Shown here: piece after piece, positions 1 through 12,319 of the stretch
Layout of the letters: each line of letters begins with the position of its first letter
Position numbering within the stretch: position 1 is the first letter of the stretch
DNA from: Rebecca billardiae RCC1528
Lineage: Eukaryota > Haptophyta
Direction of reading: 5' to 3'
Length of the DNA: 64,000 nt
Assembly: GCA_965240325.2 (NCBI GenBank)
Contig: OZ251225.1
Coordinates: 1,054,001 to 1,118,000 of the forward strand
Made by a program: the position numbers and the translations under genes
The notes under the pieces: generated by a model
Told to the model about the DNA's origin: nothing
Databases searched by the model: none
The model's input: only the letters and a program-made list of their open reading frames with translations

Positions 1-361
1 CCACGGTGTCAATGCCGCGGGCCGGCGCCGGGCGGGCGCGGGGACTGACGTCGTCCCGCTACGACGAGGCTGATATGTCGCGTCTCAGCTGATGACGGCG
101 AGACCAATTCGTCTGAGTGCTCTTCAAGGTTTCTGACGGTGCCACCTGGCTTAGTTTAACACTTCTGGACTCCAATCAGTAAATTCAACCGGCACTGAAT
201 CGTCTGACAGTGACAGCCGAATTGGTGGCCGAATGGACGACTCGTCCAGCTTTGCCGGGCTGAGCTTGTCCGTTGACCCACGAACATTGTGATGCCGCGG
301 CAGCGTCTCCAAAGCCAAGCCAGAGAGCATAGGCGCTGCCACTGATCATCGGATGATGGCT
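1..361. other. 5' flank of the window, no gene seen
   Basis: Only short overlapping open frames with no recognisable domain or signal. The stretch adjoins the 3' end of the minus-strand lumenal protein gene, so it may hold that gene's 3' UTR. I see no repeat or RNA gene in it. Confidence 0.4.
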
Positions 362-760
362 TCAGCCCGTGAACTTCGCCTTGGGGTCCTCCTTGCAGAT
401 CGGCTTGCACTCCTGCAAGCAATCAGTGCGCGTCTTCGTGAATTGGCCCTTGGGCTTCATGCAGTAGTACGCACACAAGCTCAGGCAGTCGTTGTACTCC
501 TTCTCCTCCTTGCTGCCCTTCGCCGGCTTCGCGAGCGCGGCTCCAGGAACGGCCACGAGAGGTGCGAGCAACGCCGTGCGAAGCGTCGCGCGCCTGGACG
601 CCTCGTGCGTGCTGACAGCGCCCGCGGGTGCGGCCGCGTGGCACGACCCAGTCGGTGCGTGCGCACTCGTTGGGCTACGGACACTCAGCGCGCCGACGCT
701 CGCGGGCAGCATGCAACACGCCAGCGCCAACAACATCGCGGTCGCGAGCACCCGCGTCAT
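362..760 (-). CDS. small thylakoid-lumen-type protein with two CX3CX3C motifs
   Basis: The reading frame opens further upstream, but the ATG at 760 is preferred because translation then begins with a classic signal peptide (MTRVLATAMLLALACC..., about 25 residues). A Ser/Thr/Ala/Arg-rich transit-like region follows, then a twin-arginine stretch (RRATLRTALLAPLVAVPGA) ending in an A-x-A site. That is the tripartite layout of a lumenal protein in a secondary plastid. The predicted mature part is only about 55 residues and is Lys-rich. It carries six cysteines in two identical spacings, C-x3-C-x3-C around NDCLSLCAYYC and again around TDCLQECKPIC, which suggests a disulfide-pinned helical hairpin. 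I recognise no named family. Its start lies 256 bp from the divergent PRMT gene. Targeting is inferred from sequence only. Confidence 0.7.
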   Translation of the reverse strand: MTRVLATAMLLALACCMLPASVGALSVRSPTSAHAPTGSCHAAAPAGAVSTHEASRRATLRTALLAPLVAVPGAALAKPAKGSKEEKEYNDCLSLCAYYCMKPKGQFTKTRTDCLQECKPICKEDPKAKFTG

Positions 761-1016
761 GATTGCGCTCACGCAAGCCGAGCAAGCGCAACGCCGACCG
801 AGGACGCTGTTTGGTTGCTCACTACTTGACTCCCTTGGTTTGGTGCACCCGTCCGGAACCAGTGCTTCCCGGACCAAAGCGCCGAGCGAGCGTCCTCACA
901 AACCTGCGCAGCTGATCCCGTCGCCGGTGCACCTTGACCTGCCCTGCCACGCTCCGTGCGCGCGAGAGACCGGCCGTCAGGACCACGTGCGCGCTGCGAG
1001 CTCGGGGCGGGTTTCG

Positions 1017-3134
<2,118 letters not shown>

Positions 3135-3618
3135 AGCGCCGGCGCGGTGACCACGTCGATGTCGCCTGCCTGACCATTGAGTTTGCGTGTTCTTAATATT
3201 GGCGCGCCGCGTGACTCGGCGTTCTGCCGTTCACCCGCACCGCGTTGCAACTCCGAGTCGACAGTGCTCAGCGTCACGGCTCTTGATGCATGATGCTATA
3301 TATTTTTTTTTATGGCTCTCCGCTCTGCCGCGACGGCGGCCAGGCGCGACGAATAGCTGCTACTAATAAATAGGAGTGTAAGTACTGTGATGTGATACTA
3401 AGTGTGTAGCTAATAACCACGCTAGCTAAGCTAACCAGTACGCAATGAACGGCTAGCTATACTGATATGCAGCGCAGCAGAATAAATCGGACCACGACGA
3501 CGACTCTGAATAGACTCTGATGACGATGATATGACGTATGTCACTACACATGTAGCTACACCTGATAATGGGTGTACAGTAGTTATGATTTGAGATGAAT
3601 ATCAGACGCAATAACATT

Positions 3619-3761
<143 letters not shown>

Positions 3762-5250
3762 CGGAGAGAGTATTCCCCAGAAACAGCAGTCACAGCGTGA
3801 CATCTGTCATCTCACATCATGATGATAGCTATGATTCATGGTCGGACCCGGTCCTGGTAGTTATGATGATCAATAATCTCGGAGCTAACTACTGCTAGCA
3901 TGCACTAGTTAGCTAGTCTCCGTAGATACTTTATGGCGCACGCCCCCCCCCCGAAAGGTCTGAGCGTGAGCGAAAGCCGGGGGGGGGGCGGCGCACGTGC
4001 TCCGCAAAATCAAAAAGAGGATGCGCGCAGGATTTTGGGGATTTTTGTGGGTGGCCTTACCGTACGTATGAGTGGATTTCGCTGCCAATGATTGCGTTTG
4101 TAGTAGATGCTAATTTTAACGATAGTAACACTTAGGGGAATGCCGGGTGGAATAGCATATAACACCAGCCGTGTGTTCGAACATTCCGTCATAGTAAGAT
4201 GCTTGAATTGTAAGAGCCTGAAACAGCTCGCCAACCATAGAAAAGAGAGGTTGAGTCAGATTTTATGTCGCTTGAAGTAAAGAATTATTATGCCGGCATC
4301 TGAAGTCATGATTCATGAACCGTCGCTTCTCAGTGGCGGATATCATCAGGTTAAGGCCGTTAACTCGTTAAGCCCCTTGTTAAAAGCCCCTTGATTACCC
4401 TTGATTCATACACGGGTAATATCTTTTAAAGCCGGAAGGCGCTCAAAATACCCAAGTGGGTGCGCACTGGGTGCCGGGTGGCCCGCGAAGTAAAGTACAG
4501 TTTACTATTATTAACGTGCACACTTGGTTAACATTTTATCGGTGACTAGAATCAAGAGATCTTCAACTGAAACGTGATTTGGACGTCGAAGAGGCACGCA
4601 CGGCCCAAGGCCGAAGAGGCACGGCTCGTTGCTTGCGGTTGGCAATGCGGGGTGCTGCACTGCACAGGCGCGGTGCGACGGGGAGCATTCCTTCTCCCGG
4701 GCGGCCACCACGGCCTCGGAGGTGGTGAGGAACGCGTCGGCGACCACGGCGTGGACCACCTCCGTCGCGCCGGACACCCCGGTCGCCCCTCACCGGACTC
4801 CACCCTCGCCGCGCGCTGACCGTTTGCCGGTCGAGCCGTGCTTGCTGTGCTGCCTGCGCGGCCCGGCGCGTGCCCCCGCGTGGTGCCACAAGGCGGGTGC
4901 AGACGTGGCGGCGCGGTGGTGCGTGCGATCGGGGGACCCCACCTGAACTATGACACGGCTGCGCGCGCTCATCCGTGCTCATCACGGTGGTGGACGCGCG
5001 ACTCGACGCGCGCATCGAGCGCGGCAGGCCGGCACGGCTCGGCTCGGCAGCCTGCTCGAGGCGCGAAGGCGCGCACCGCGCGCTGCCCGTGGGCGCGACG
5101 AGATGGTGCATCATCGCGCTACTTGCCATCTTCCTCTCGCCACGCCTTCGACACGATGGCTGCGACTGCTGCTCGGAGGCGCGCTCCGGGGGGCTCACGC
5201 ACGCGTTCAGAATTCGAGCTCGGCGGTGACCGCGTGGACGAGGGGCAGCG

Positions 5251-5712
5251 CGGTGCACGGTGGCGGAGCGCGTGCGGAGCGCAGCCTACACCTACTACAC
5301 GCTCCATCCAGACACATCGCGCATGCTCGCGCGACCTCCTCGGTCCATCACGCGCGCGTGCGCGCGCGAGCAGGTTTCGGCAGCTGCCGGGCGCGAGCGA
5401 GCACGGCGCGCCGCGTTGGCGCGCGCGCACCGATACCCGTGCGCAGCTCGACGAGCGAGCGCGGTGTGTTTCGACGCGTATGGAGAGACGCGGTGCATCG
5501 GGGTGGAGCGCGTGCGGAGCGCAGCCTACACCTACTACACGCTCCATCCAGACACATCGCGCATGCTCGCGCGACCTCCTCGGTCCATCACGCGCCCGTG
5601 CGCGCGCGACGGCAGGTGTGCACTCAGTGCAGCCGCCGGGCGCGAGCACGGCGCGCCGCGTTGGCGCGCGCGCACCGATACCCGTGCGCAGCTCGACGAG
5701 CGAGCGCGGTGG
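5251..5712. repeat. 240-bp tandem duplication
   Basis: Bases 5251-5471 recur at 5491-5712 with the 60 bases at 5281-5340 identical to 5521-5580. The second copy differs by small indels around 5605-5640. Neither copy has a recognisable coding function. Confidence 0.9.
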
Positions 5713-6225
5713 GGTTCGATGCCGCCGACCACCTCTGGCTCGGTCGCGCTCACGAGGCTGGTCGCGGGCCTAATCGTGCCGTGTATTGGGTAATTGGCTG
5801 CCTGCTCGGTCATTGGTGAACTCGCGACGCCGACTACAAGTACAACCGCGAGTACGGTTACACGTATTCTGGTAGGCATGCTGTGATTGTGAGTTTATGC
5901 AACTGTGATATTCTGTACATAGGGCCGTGCGCCCTCAACTTCGTTGTTCACTACCCGAAGATCGGCGTAGCCGATCATTATAATGTATCTTTGTCGCCTG
6001 CCGTTTCATGCCACGATGATGGCGCCGTTAAATTCTATCGTCATAATTATCGTCGTCAGCACATTGTTATTTTTCGCACTAGCTACGGTGTCGGTAGTAG
6101 CACGCGGATTTTGACGACGAGCGAGGGGCCGCCTGAAAAAATCAAAAAAATGTCAAACTTAATAAAGTTTGGCCCACTTGCATGGCGGCCCGCGTCGGCA
6201 GTCGCCAAACGTTTGCCACCCACGA

Positions 6226-7785
6226 ATGGATGGCTCCCGGGCCACATGGCGGACTCTCGTGTGCGTGCTCATTGCATGCATTCTAGCGCTCAATCTCACC
6301 ACGTGGCGCCGGGCAAGCTTGCCGCCGCCAGACCTCGTCGCCCATGCAGCTGATGTGGCGCGCCCGCAGCCGTCAGGGGTGACCCCAGGGACAGTCGGTT
6401 GGTCTGCAGCTGATGAGCGGCAGCACGCGCCGACGAACCGCCGTGTCAAGCCTCACCCGATCTCAGCCGTTCCCCTGCGTCAGTACGCAGAGCAGCAGCT
6501 CTTCAGTCCAGCCCCAAACGCATCCGCGCAGCTTGAGCGCGATGCTGCCATTGGCTGTGTGATCGGCTCTCCGAGCGTGCTCGACGTGTCACCGCGCCGG
6601 TTCGAGGCGGTGCATCACGAGCAGCTCTTCGCGTACAATCCGTCCATTGCGCGCTACGGCGACGGCTACATCGTCTCGTACCGCGTGGACTGGCAGCATG
6701 GCTGCAAGGTGGAGCGCGGCGGCATGGCGAAGCAGTTTGCAGCGCGCGGCAAGTGGCGCAAGCACACGGCGCTCATACGGACGGACGCGGAGCTCCGCCC
6801 AATCGGTGATCCCCTCGCGCTGCAGGTCTGCCATAGTGGCTACGCCGTGCCCCTGCCCAAGGGCACCGGCCCCGGCGCGCGGCTCGTCGACGTGCGGCTC
6901 GCGCGCGCGCCCGACGCGTCGCTCTGGCTGACGTACCTGCCGATGATCATGTACGAATGGCACCTGCCCAAGGAGTGCCGCGCGTGCTGCATGGCGTGCA
7001 ACAAGCAGACGCACGTCGCGCGGGTGGTCGTGCAGGAGCTCGGCGCAAGCGGCCGCTCGGCGGGCGCCACCGCGTCGGCGGCTCCCCCGCCGCCGCGGCC
7101 CTGGAGTGTGCAGCTCACGGACAACGTCGGGCTGTGCGCGCCCGCCGTCAGCGGGCGGAACCACGCGCTCTTCTTTGGCGCCGACAGCGCGCCGCGGGCG
7201 CAGGTGTGGCTGCACCCGCGGGTCGTCGTCACGGACGTGCCGCCGCGACGAGCCGGCGGCGCCGGCGCCTCGACGTCGGACGTGCGCGTCGAGACGGCGT
7301 CGAGCGTGCTCCGACTTCCCTCGCGCGGGCGCGCAGGCGCGTGCGCGCACCTCAGGCTCTCAGGCACCACACAGCTCGTGCGCGTCCGTGCGCCGCGCGC
7401 GTACGCAAGATCGGGCGAGCTGCTGCTCGGCATCGCGCACATGCACCACGTGCCCGCGCCGAACCGGTCGCACGGCAAGATGAGCGAGATGGCCCCCATC
7501 CGCCAGGGTATCGCCTACTTTGGCTCGCACTACATGCACGTGCTGTACGCCCTCGCGCCCGAGCCTCCGCACTCGCTGCTCGCGCACTCAGACGAGTTCT
7601 GTGTGCCGCACTCGGACGAGGACAAGCGCTGCGAGGTGGTGCAATTCATCTCGGGGCTCGAGCTCGCGCACGGCGAGGATGAGCTTGTGCTGATCTACGG
7701 CGCCAACGACTGCGAGAGCAAGTTTGCATGGCTGCCCGTCGACCGGGCCCTGGCGATGCTGCGATGGGAAGGCGGCCGACGATGA
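6226..7785 (+). CDS. type II membrane protein with GH130-like beta-propeller glycosidase fold
   Basis: A single exon. ATG 6226 gives 519 aa with a very short cytoplasmic tail and a signal anchor (TLVCVLIACILALNLTTW); an in-frame ATG at 6169 would add 19 residues. The lumenal part begins with a Ser/Pro-rich stem. It contains NPSIARYGDGYIVSYR, typical of the first blade of five-bladed propellers acting on glycans, and near the C-terminus HYMHVLYALAPEPPHSLLAH, VQFISGLEL and LIYGANDCES. The last element resembles the YGAAD-type strand of GH130 mannoside phosphorylases and hydrolases. A cluster of cysteines (ECRACCMACNK) lies near residue 250. The anchor points to the Golgi, where such a protein might trim or transfer sugars, but substrate and activity are inferred. 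Downstream sits a CT microsatellite. Confidence 0.7.
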   Translation: MDGSRATWRTLVCVLIACILALNLTTWRRASLPPPDLVAHAADVARPQPSGVTPGTVGWSAADERQHAPTNRRVKPHPISAVPLRQYAEQQLFSPAPNASAQLERDAAIGCVIGSPSVLDVSPRRFEAVHHEQLFAYNPSIARYGDGYIVSYRVDWQHGCKVERGGMAKQFAARGKWRKHTALIRTDAELRPIGDPLALQVCHSGYAVPLPKGTGPGARLVDVRLARAPDASLWLTYLPMIMYEWHLPKECRACCMACNKQTHVARVVVQELGASGRSAGATASAAPPPPRPWSVQLTDNVGLCAPAVSGRNHALFFGADSAPRAQVWLHPRVVVTDVPPRRAGGAGASTSDVRVETASSVLRLPSRGRAGACAHLRLSGTTQLVRVRAPRAYARSGELLLGIAHMHHVPAPNRSHGKMSEMAPIRQGIAYFGSHYMHVLYALAPEPPHSLLAHSDEFCVPHSDEDKRCEVVQFISGLELAHGEDELVLIYGANDCESKFAWLPVDRALAMLRWEGGRR

Positions 7786-7857
7786 TTTTGAATTTGGGTT
7801 ACTATTCAATATGCCGCCAATAGAATTACGACTGCTACCAGCGCGCTATAGCCTTAT

Positions 7858-7919
<62 letters not shown>

Positions 7920-8238
7920 GGCGGTCTCTCTCAGCTCTCTCTCTCCGCACACTACACTACATCATTGACACTTCGGACAGGCCTCACGACCGTATAGTCA
8001 CGACGGCGGTCGTAACTACTGATGACCTTGGAAGTGATGACCATGACATCTGTCATCCCGGATGATGGCCGGAATAATCAAATACTAGCTGCTGCTATAC
8101 TGCCGCGCGAATAACCGACGTACGTCACGACGATAGTACCTGGCGGCTGCTACTGCCCGACTGAGTGACTACTACTACATGATGCATATACATACATGTC
8201 ACTACTACAGGCTGCCACGACGGCGACTCGTAACGCAC
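7786..8238. other. spacer between convergent genes, with CT microsatellite
   Basis: The 3' flanks of two convergent genes. Apart from the CT array it is A+T-richer than the genes and contains short runs such as actactac. No gene or RNA is apparent. Confidence 0.5.
7861..7912. repeat. (CT)n microsatellite
   Basis: Uninterrupted CT units for about 50 bp, continuing as degenerate CT-rich sequence to about 7943. Confidence 0.95.
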
Positions 8239-10185
8239 TCACGCAGGCTGCTCCTGCGCGGATGCAGCGATGCCCGCGACCGGCTTGGCGCGCGGTGACG
8301 TGCGCTTTCGTGCAGCTGTTGCGCGTGCCGCGGCTGCCTCCGATGCGGCGATGGAGTCTGGCGCGGCTGCGCCCCAGCCTGGACCGGGCTCCTCTTCGCG
8401 GTCGTCCTCCGACGAGTCGTCATTCGAGCCACCCTCTCCTGCCGGCTCCTCTGCGCCTGCTGGGGCCGCCCCCTCAGCCACGGCTGCAGCGTCGCCTTCG
8501 GCCACCGGTGCCGCCTCTGGGCCCCCGTCTCCGGGCTCGGCTGCCGTCTCTGCGGGGGTGGCTGCCGCGGCCGGGCCGGCGCCGGCTGCCACGCGGGCGG
8601 ACACGCGCGAGCCGAGCTTGCGTCGCTTGCGCTCCGCCTTGCGCTCCGCCTTGAGCCGCTTCATAATCACGCGCCACCGCTCCGTCGCCTCGTCGGCATC
8701 GCGCACTCGCGCCTCCTCAGCAGCCTGCTCGGCGAGCCAACCGGGCAGCCGCTTGCGGCTGGCCTCGCACAGCTGCTCGTTCTGCTCGAGCACGGTGCGC
8801 AGCTGCGCCTGCGCCTGCCGGATCTCCGCGCACAGCGCGTCGTCCTCGTCCACGAGCGCCGCGTCCGCCGAGTCGAGCAGCCCGACGCGCACGAGCTCCG
8901 CGCGCAGCTCCTGCTCGAGCCGGACCGAGCTCTCGACGGCCACGCTCTCGTCCCCGACCGTGATCGGGCCGAGCGGCTCGGGCTGCGAGATCGAGTCGAC
9001 GGCGCCCGCGCGCGTGGGCGCCATGTCGATGCGCGGCACGAAGCCCGACTGATCCACGAGCGCGCCGAGCACGCGCGGGGTGAATGACAGCTCCTGCGCG
9101 TCCCGCTGCCAGTGGTATTTGGCTGCCGATCCAGCGGCGCCGCCCGCGCCATCGGCGCACGACTGCCCGGCAGCTTCGGCGCGCGGCGCAAACGCGGCCG
9201 CGCTCGGGATGAGCCCGTCGGCGACCGCGAGCAGCTGCGCCTCCTCCTCCCACTGCACCGAGTAGTGCCGTCCCCTCGGCCGGATCTGGAACGGATCGTC
9301 CAGGTCGGCCGCGTCCCCGTCACCCATCGCGCAGAAGCGGCGCGCGCGCGCGTCGGTGTCGAGCAGCTCGGCGGCGCCCGTGTCCAGCCGCTCAAAGAAG
9401 GAGCTGGCGAAGGCCCACAGCGCCTCGGGGTCGGCTTCGGCGGAGACCCGTCGGATCTCGTACCCGGCTGCCTCGCCCTCGAGCTCGAAGAGCGAGGGTT
9501 CCGCTCCGTTCACCTTCTTCGGGGCGGGGGCCGCCGTGCCGCCGACCGGCCCGTTGGCGGGCAGCGCGCCTTGCTCGGCCGCCCGGCCCATGGCCGCGAG
9601 GTCGAGCGCGGAGCCGCGCGGCGAGTCGAGCTCGTTGGTGCGCAGGAAACGGCCGTACTTGTCGCGCGTCACCTTCGTATTCGCGCTCATCTGGCGCGTC
9701 AGCGTCAGCAGCCCGTCACCCGCCGAGCCTGATCGCGTGCGCGCCCCGGCCAAGTCCTCATCACCCGCCACTTGATCGGCATGCGGGTTCTTAAGGGTGG
9801 CGATGGCCATCCAAACGGTCAGCAGAGCGCGCTCGCCGTGAATCGCTGCTCGCTGGTCCGCCACCTCTGCGAGCAGCATGTCCAGCTCCGCCCAGAGGCA
9901 CTCGAGCTGCTCGAGCGTCCACGAGTTGCGCTGGTCAGCGCCGTCGCGGCACGCACGCTGCAGCAGCGGGTACGCCTTCTTGTCCTCCATGGGCACAGGG
10001 AGAGACTCGAGTGGGCACGGTGGTGGAGCGTCGTCGGCGCCCTCATCCCACTCGGCGCGCGCGCTCTTGCGCACGCGGACCGATAGGCGGCCACTCGGCC
10101 CCGCGGCGTTGGAGTCCCCCATGATATCAGCCTGCGCGGGCAGCCCCGGCTGCGCTGCACGAGGGCGAGCGCTGCCGCTAGGCAT
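8239..10185 (-). CDS. TADA3: transcriptional adapter ADA3/NGG1 homologue (SAGA complex)
   Basis: A single exon of 648 aa from ATG 10185. A second in-frame ATG at 10122 (MGDSNAAG) is equally credible and would leave a wider promoter to the divergent peptidase gene. Ada3 links the acetyltransferase Gcn5 with Ada2 in the HAT module of SAGA-type coactivators. The Ada3 C-terminal signature is visible at residues of about 440-560: a helix LEQELRAELVRVGLLDS, an acidic spacer, then IRQAQAQLRTVLEQNEQL and a basic helical stretch ending in RLKAERKAERKRRKLG. An N-terminal helical segment (NSWTLEQLECLWAELDMLLAEVADQ) also fits. The C-terminal 150 residues are Ala/Glu/Gly-rich and probably disordered. Its length is usual for fungal and plant Ada3. 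Confidence 0.82.
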   Translation of the reverse strand: MPSGSARPRAAQPGLPAQADIMGDSNAAGPSGRLSVRVRKSARAEWDEGADDAPPPCPLESLPVPMEDKKAYPLLQRACRDGADQRNSWTLEQLECLWAELDMLLAEVADQRAAIHGERALLTVWMAIATLKNPHADQVAGDEDLAGARTRSGSAGDGLLTLTRQMSANTKVTRDKYGRFLRTNELDSPRGSALDLAAMGRAAEQGALPANGPVGGTAAPAPKKVNGAEPSLFELEGEAAGYEIRRVSAEADPEALWAFASSFFERLDTGAAELLDTDARARRFCAMGDGDAADLDDPFQIRPRGRHYSVQWEEEAQLLAVADGLIPSAAAFAPRAEAAGQSCADGAGGAAGSAAKYHWQRDAQELSFTPRVLGALVDQSGFVPRIDMAPTRAGAVDSISQPEPLGPITVGDESVAVESSVRLEQELRAELVRVGLLDSADAALVDEDDALCAEIRQAQAQLRTVLEQNEQLCEASRKRLPGWLAEQAAEEARVRDADEATERWRVIMKRLKAERKAERKRRKLGSRVSARVAAGAGPAAAATPAETAAEPGDGGPEAAPVAEGDAAAVAEGAAPAGAEEPAGEGGSNDDSSEDDREEEPGPGWGAAAPDSIAASEAAAARATAARKRTSPRAKPVAGIAASAQEQPA

Positions 10186-10286
10186 TACTTGTATTGGCTA
10201 TTGGCATTTTGATGCCATATTTTCATTTTCCCGCCTGTCGGCTGTCGTCGCTCTCGGGAGTGCGCAGCGCCAGCAACGGCGGCGGC
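10186..10286. promoter_or_regulatory. bidirectional promoter between ADA3 and the carboxypeptidase
   Basis: A locally A+T-rich island of about 55 bp in a GC-rich setting, between two divergent starts. It contains TTTTCCCGCC at 10226-10235, which matches the E2F/DP core TTTCCCGC. Promoter function is inferred from position and composition. Confidence 0.4.
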
Positions 10287-12017
10287 ATGGCGGGCGCGCG
10301 GGCGATATGCGCGCTGGTTGTTGTCCTCGGCGTGGCGGCGGCGGCCGGTCGCCCGTACGCGGAGCCGAGCTACGCGCTTGCTGTCGAGCAGCTCCAGCAG
10401 CTTGCGCGCGCCCACCCTGACCTTGTGAGCGTGACGACCGCGCAATCCGCATTTGGGCTCGCGACCGCGGGCACGTGCAAGGTGTCGGGCACTCGCGCGC
10501 CGTGTCTGAACTGGATCGTGCACGTCACGAACCGGCGCACGCTCCCGGACGTTGAGCGGCCGGAGATTCTCTTCCTTGGCGCTCTGCACGGCGACGAGCG
10601 CATCGGCACGGTCTCCACCATAGAGCTCGCTCGCTTCCTTGCCTCATCGCACGGCACGAACGCGTGGGTGCGCCGCCTGGTGGACACGACGAGCATCTGG
10701 ATCGTGCCGATGCCCAACGCCGTGGGGTACGAGGAGAACAAGCGGCTCGAGCTCGGCCTGTTCCCCAACCGCGACTTCGGCTACGTGCAGAAGCCCGAGA
10801 AGTGCATGACGACCATCGCCGGCCGCACGGTCAACGAGCTCTTCCGCGAGCATGCGTTCAGGATCGCCGTCACCTTCCACGGCGGGATGACGTCGATCGG
10901 GTACCCGTGGGGCTCGTTCAACCACCACAGGAACGGCCCGCGGCAGGCGCCCGACGACGCCGCGCTGCACGACATCGCCCGCGCGCTCTCCAACTACGCG
11001 TCCACCGGCGGCGTCGACAAGAAGTACCCGTTTGGCACGATGAACGACCAGGTGTACCCCGTGTACGGCGGCATGGAGGACTGGGGCTACGCGGCCTCGT
11101 TCGACCCGCAGAACGCGGTGCGCTGCCGGCCGACGAGCCACGGCGGGTACGACGCGGGCCGCGCCGCGCCGAGCAACGCGTCCGCTCGCGCGCTCGTCTT
11201 CCTCGTCGAGGCGGGCCCGAAGCACCCGCGCGCGAGCACGCTGGGCGCCGAGGGCGACACGCTCCGGCCTGGCGCGCCTGGCGACGGCCACGTGCCGCGC
11301 AACATCCGGCTGGCGCTGGCCGCGATCGACTTCTTGCAGCCGCACGTGGAGGTGCTGCACCCGCCATCGCGAGCAAGCGCGCGCGTGCTCGACGCCGCCG
11401 TTGGCGAGCCCGTCCGCCTCGCGTGGCGCGTGTGGGGCGCGGCGCGCGTCGACGCTGCCGAGCTGGTCTGGCGCGCGCGTGGCGAGCACTCGTGGCAGGC
11501 GGTCGCCGGCGCGCGGAGCCAGAGCGGGTTCGGGGTGTGGGGCGACAGCGGCACGCCGGAGAAGGGGCGCGCTGGCGTGTACGAGCTCTGCCTCGCGCCC
11601 GCGGCCGAGGGCGCGGTGCAAGTGGCGCTTCGCGTCCGCGCGGACGCCCACTGGGGGCGCAACGGCGGCCGACGGATTGCGCCTGCAGGCATGCCACCGC
11701 AGTCGCACCTGTCTCGGGCGAGGACGGACCCCGCGTGGGACATGCGCAACCAGCAAAGCCGTGTGCGAGGGCGCGTGCACTGGCTCTCCGAGCCCGTCGA
11801 GCTGCGCGCCGGCGGCGGGTCGACGCACGCCGTGCCGCCGCGCATCGCCGAGTGTGCACGCGGCCTAGCAGCCGTGCGCGCGCCTGCAGCATCGGGCGCG
11901 CCGCGCACGGCGCGGTCGTCGCCGGCGAGCAGCATCATGCCATTCATGATGCCAAGCCGCACGCCGCGCAGGAAGCCTCGCAAGCGCATCGGGGACACGC
12001 GGGAAGGCGTGCAGTGA
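10287..12017 (+). CDS. secreted M14-family zinc carboxypeptidase
   Basis: A single exon of 576 aa. ATG 10287 is chosen over upstream ATGs because it opens a clean signal peptide (MAGARAICALVVVLGVAAAA). The M14 fold is supported by LGALHGDERIG, giving zinc ligands His101 and Glu104 (HxxE), by VTFHGG with the third ligand His198, and by FLVEAG with Glu308 as candidate catalytic glutamate. Conserved stretches such as MPNAVGYEENKR and PNRDFGY surround the substrate pocket. A C-terminal region of about 200 residues (VRLAWRVWGAARVDAAELVWR...) looks like a beta-sandwich accessory domain, followed by a basic disordered tail without a membrane anchor. The enzyme would remove C-terminal residues from peptides in the secretory pathway or outside the cell; specificity cannot be told. 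Confidence 0.82.
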   Translation: MAGARAICALVVVLGVAAAAGRPYAEPSYALAVEQLQQLARAHPDLVSVTTAQSAFGLATAGTCKVSGTRAPCLNWIVHVTNRRTLPDVERPEILFLGALHGDERIGTVSTIELARFLASSHGTNAWVRRLVDTTSIWIVPMPNAVGYEENKRLELGLFPNRDFGYVQKPEKCMTTIAGRTVNELFREHAFRIAVTFHGGMTSIGYPWGSFNHHRNGPRQAPDDAALHDIARALSNYASTGGVDKKYPFGTMNDQVYPVYGGMEDWGYAASFDPQNAVRCRPTSHGGYDAGRAAPSNASARALVFLVEAGPKHPRASTLGAEGDTLRPGAPGDGHVPRNIRLALAAIDFLQPHVEVLHPPSRASARVLDAAVGEPVRLAWRVWGAARVDAAELVWRARGEHSWQAVAGARSQSGFGVWGDSGTPEKGRAGVYELCLAPAAEGAVQVALRVRADAHWGRNGGRRIAPAGMPPQSHLSRARTDPAWDMRNQQSRVRGRVHWLSEPVELRAGGGSTHAVPPRIAECARGLAAVRAPAASGAPRTARSSPASSIMPFMMPSRTPRRKPRKRIGDTREGVQ

Positions 12018-12319
12018 TGATCGCTCTGTGCGCGTGGAGAGCAGGCCGCGACTCGCAGCCCTCGCACAGGCAGTGACTGTTGTCGCAATTGATGCCGTCC
12101 GATGGCCGGCCGCCGGCGCCACGCAGCGCACTACTTGTGCATGCGCCATCGTGGCGCCGGCCTGCCCAGCTTGAAGCTGCAGCTGTGGCACCCCAGTGGC
12201 AGGACTGCTGGCCGGGGCGCCGGGCGAATGAATTCAATCAATTCATGCGCATATCAAAAAGAAAAGCTGGGCGGCCGACGACCCGAAAGCTCAAGGAGCG
12301 GGCGTCTCTCGCCGCCATC

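Noticed and set aside
492-1016. In-frame extension of the PRMT gene to an ATG at 492
   Set aside because: The extension lies antisense to the lumenal protein gene, shows no PRMT similarity, and the conserved N-terminus begins at 1017.
4563-5819. Several 170-310 codon frames on both strands
   Set aside because: Arg/Ala/His-rich on both strands, overlapping, with no domain, and spanning a tandem duplication; expected by chance in GC-rich DNA.
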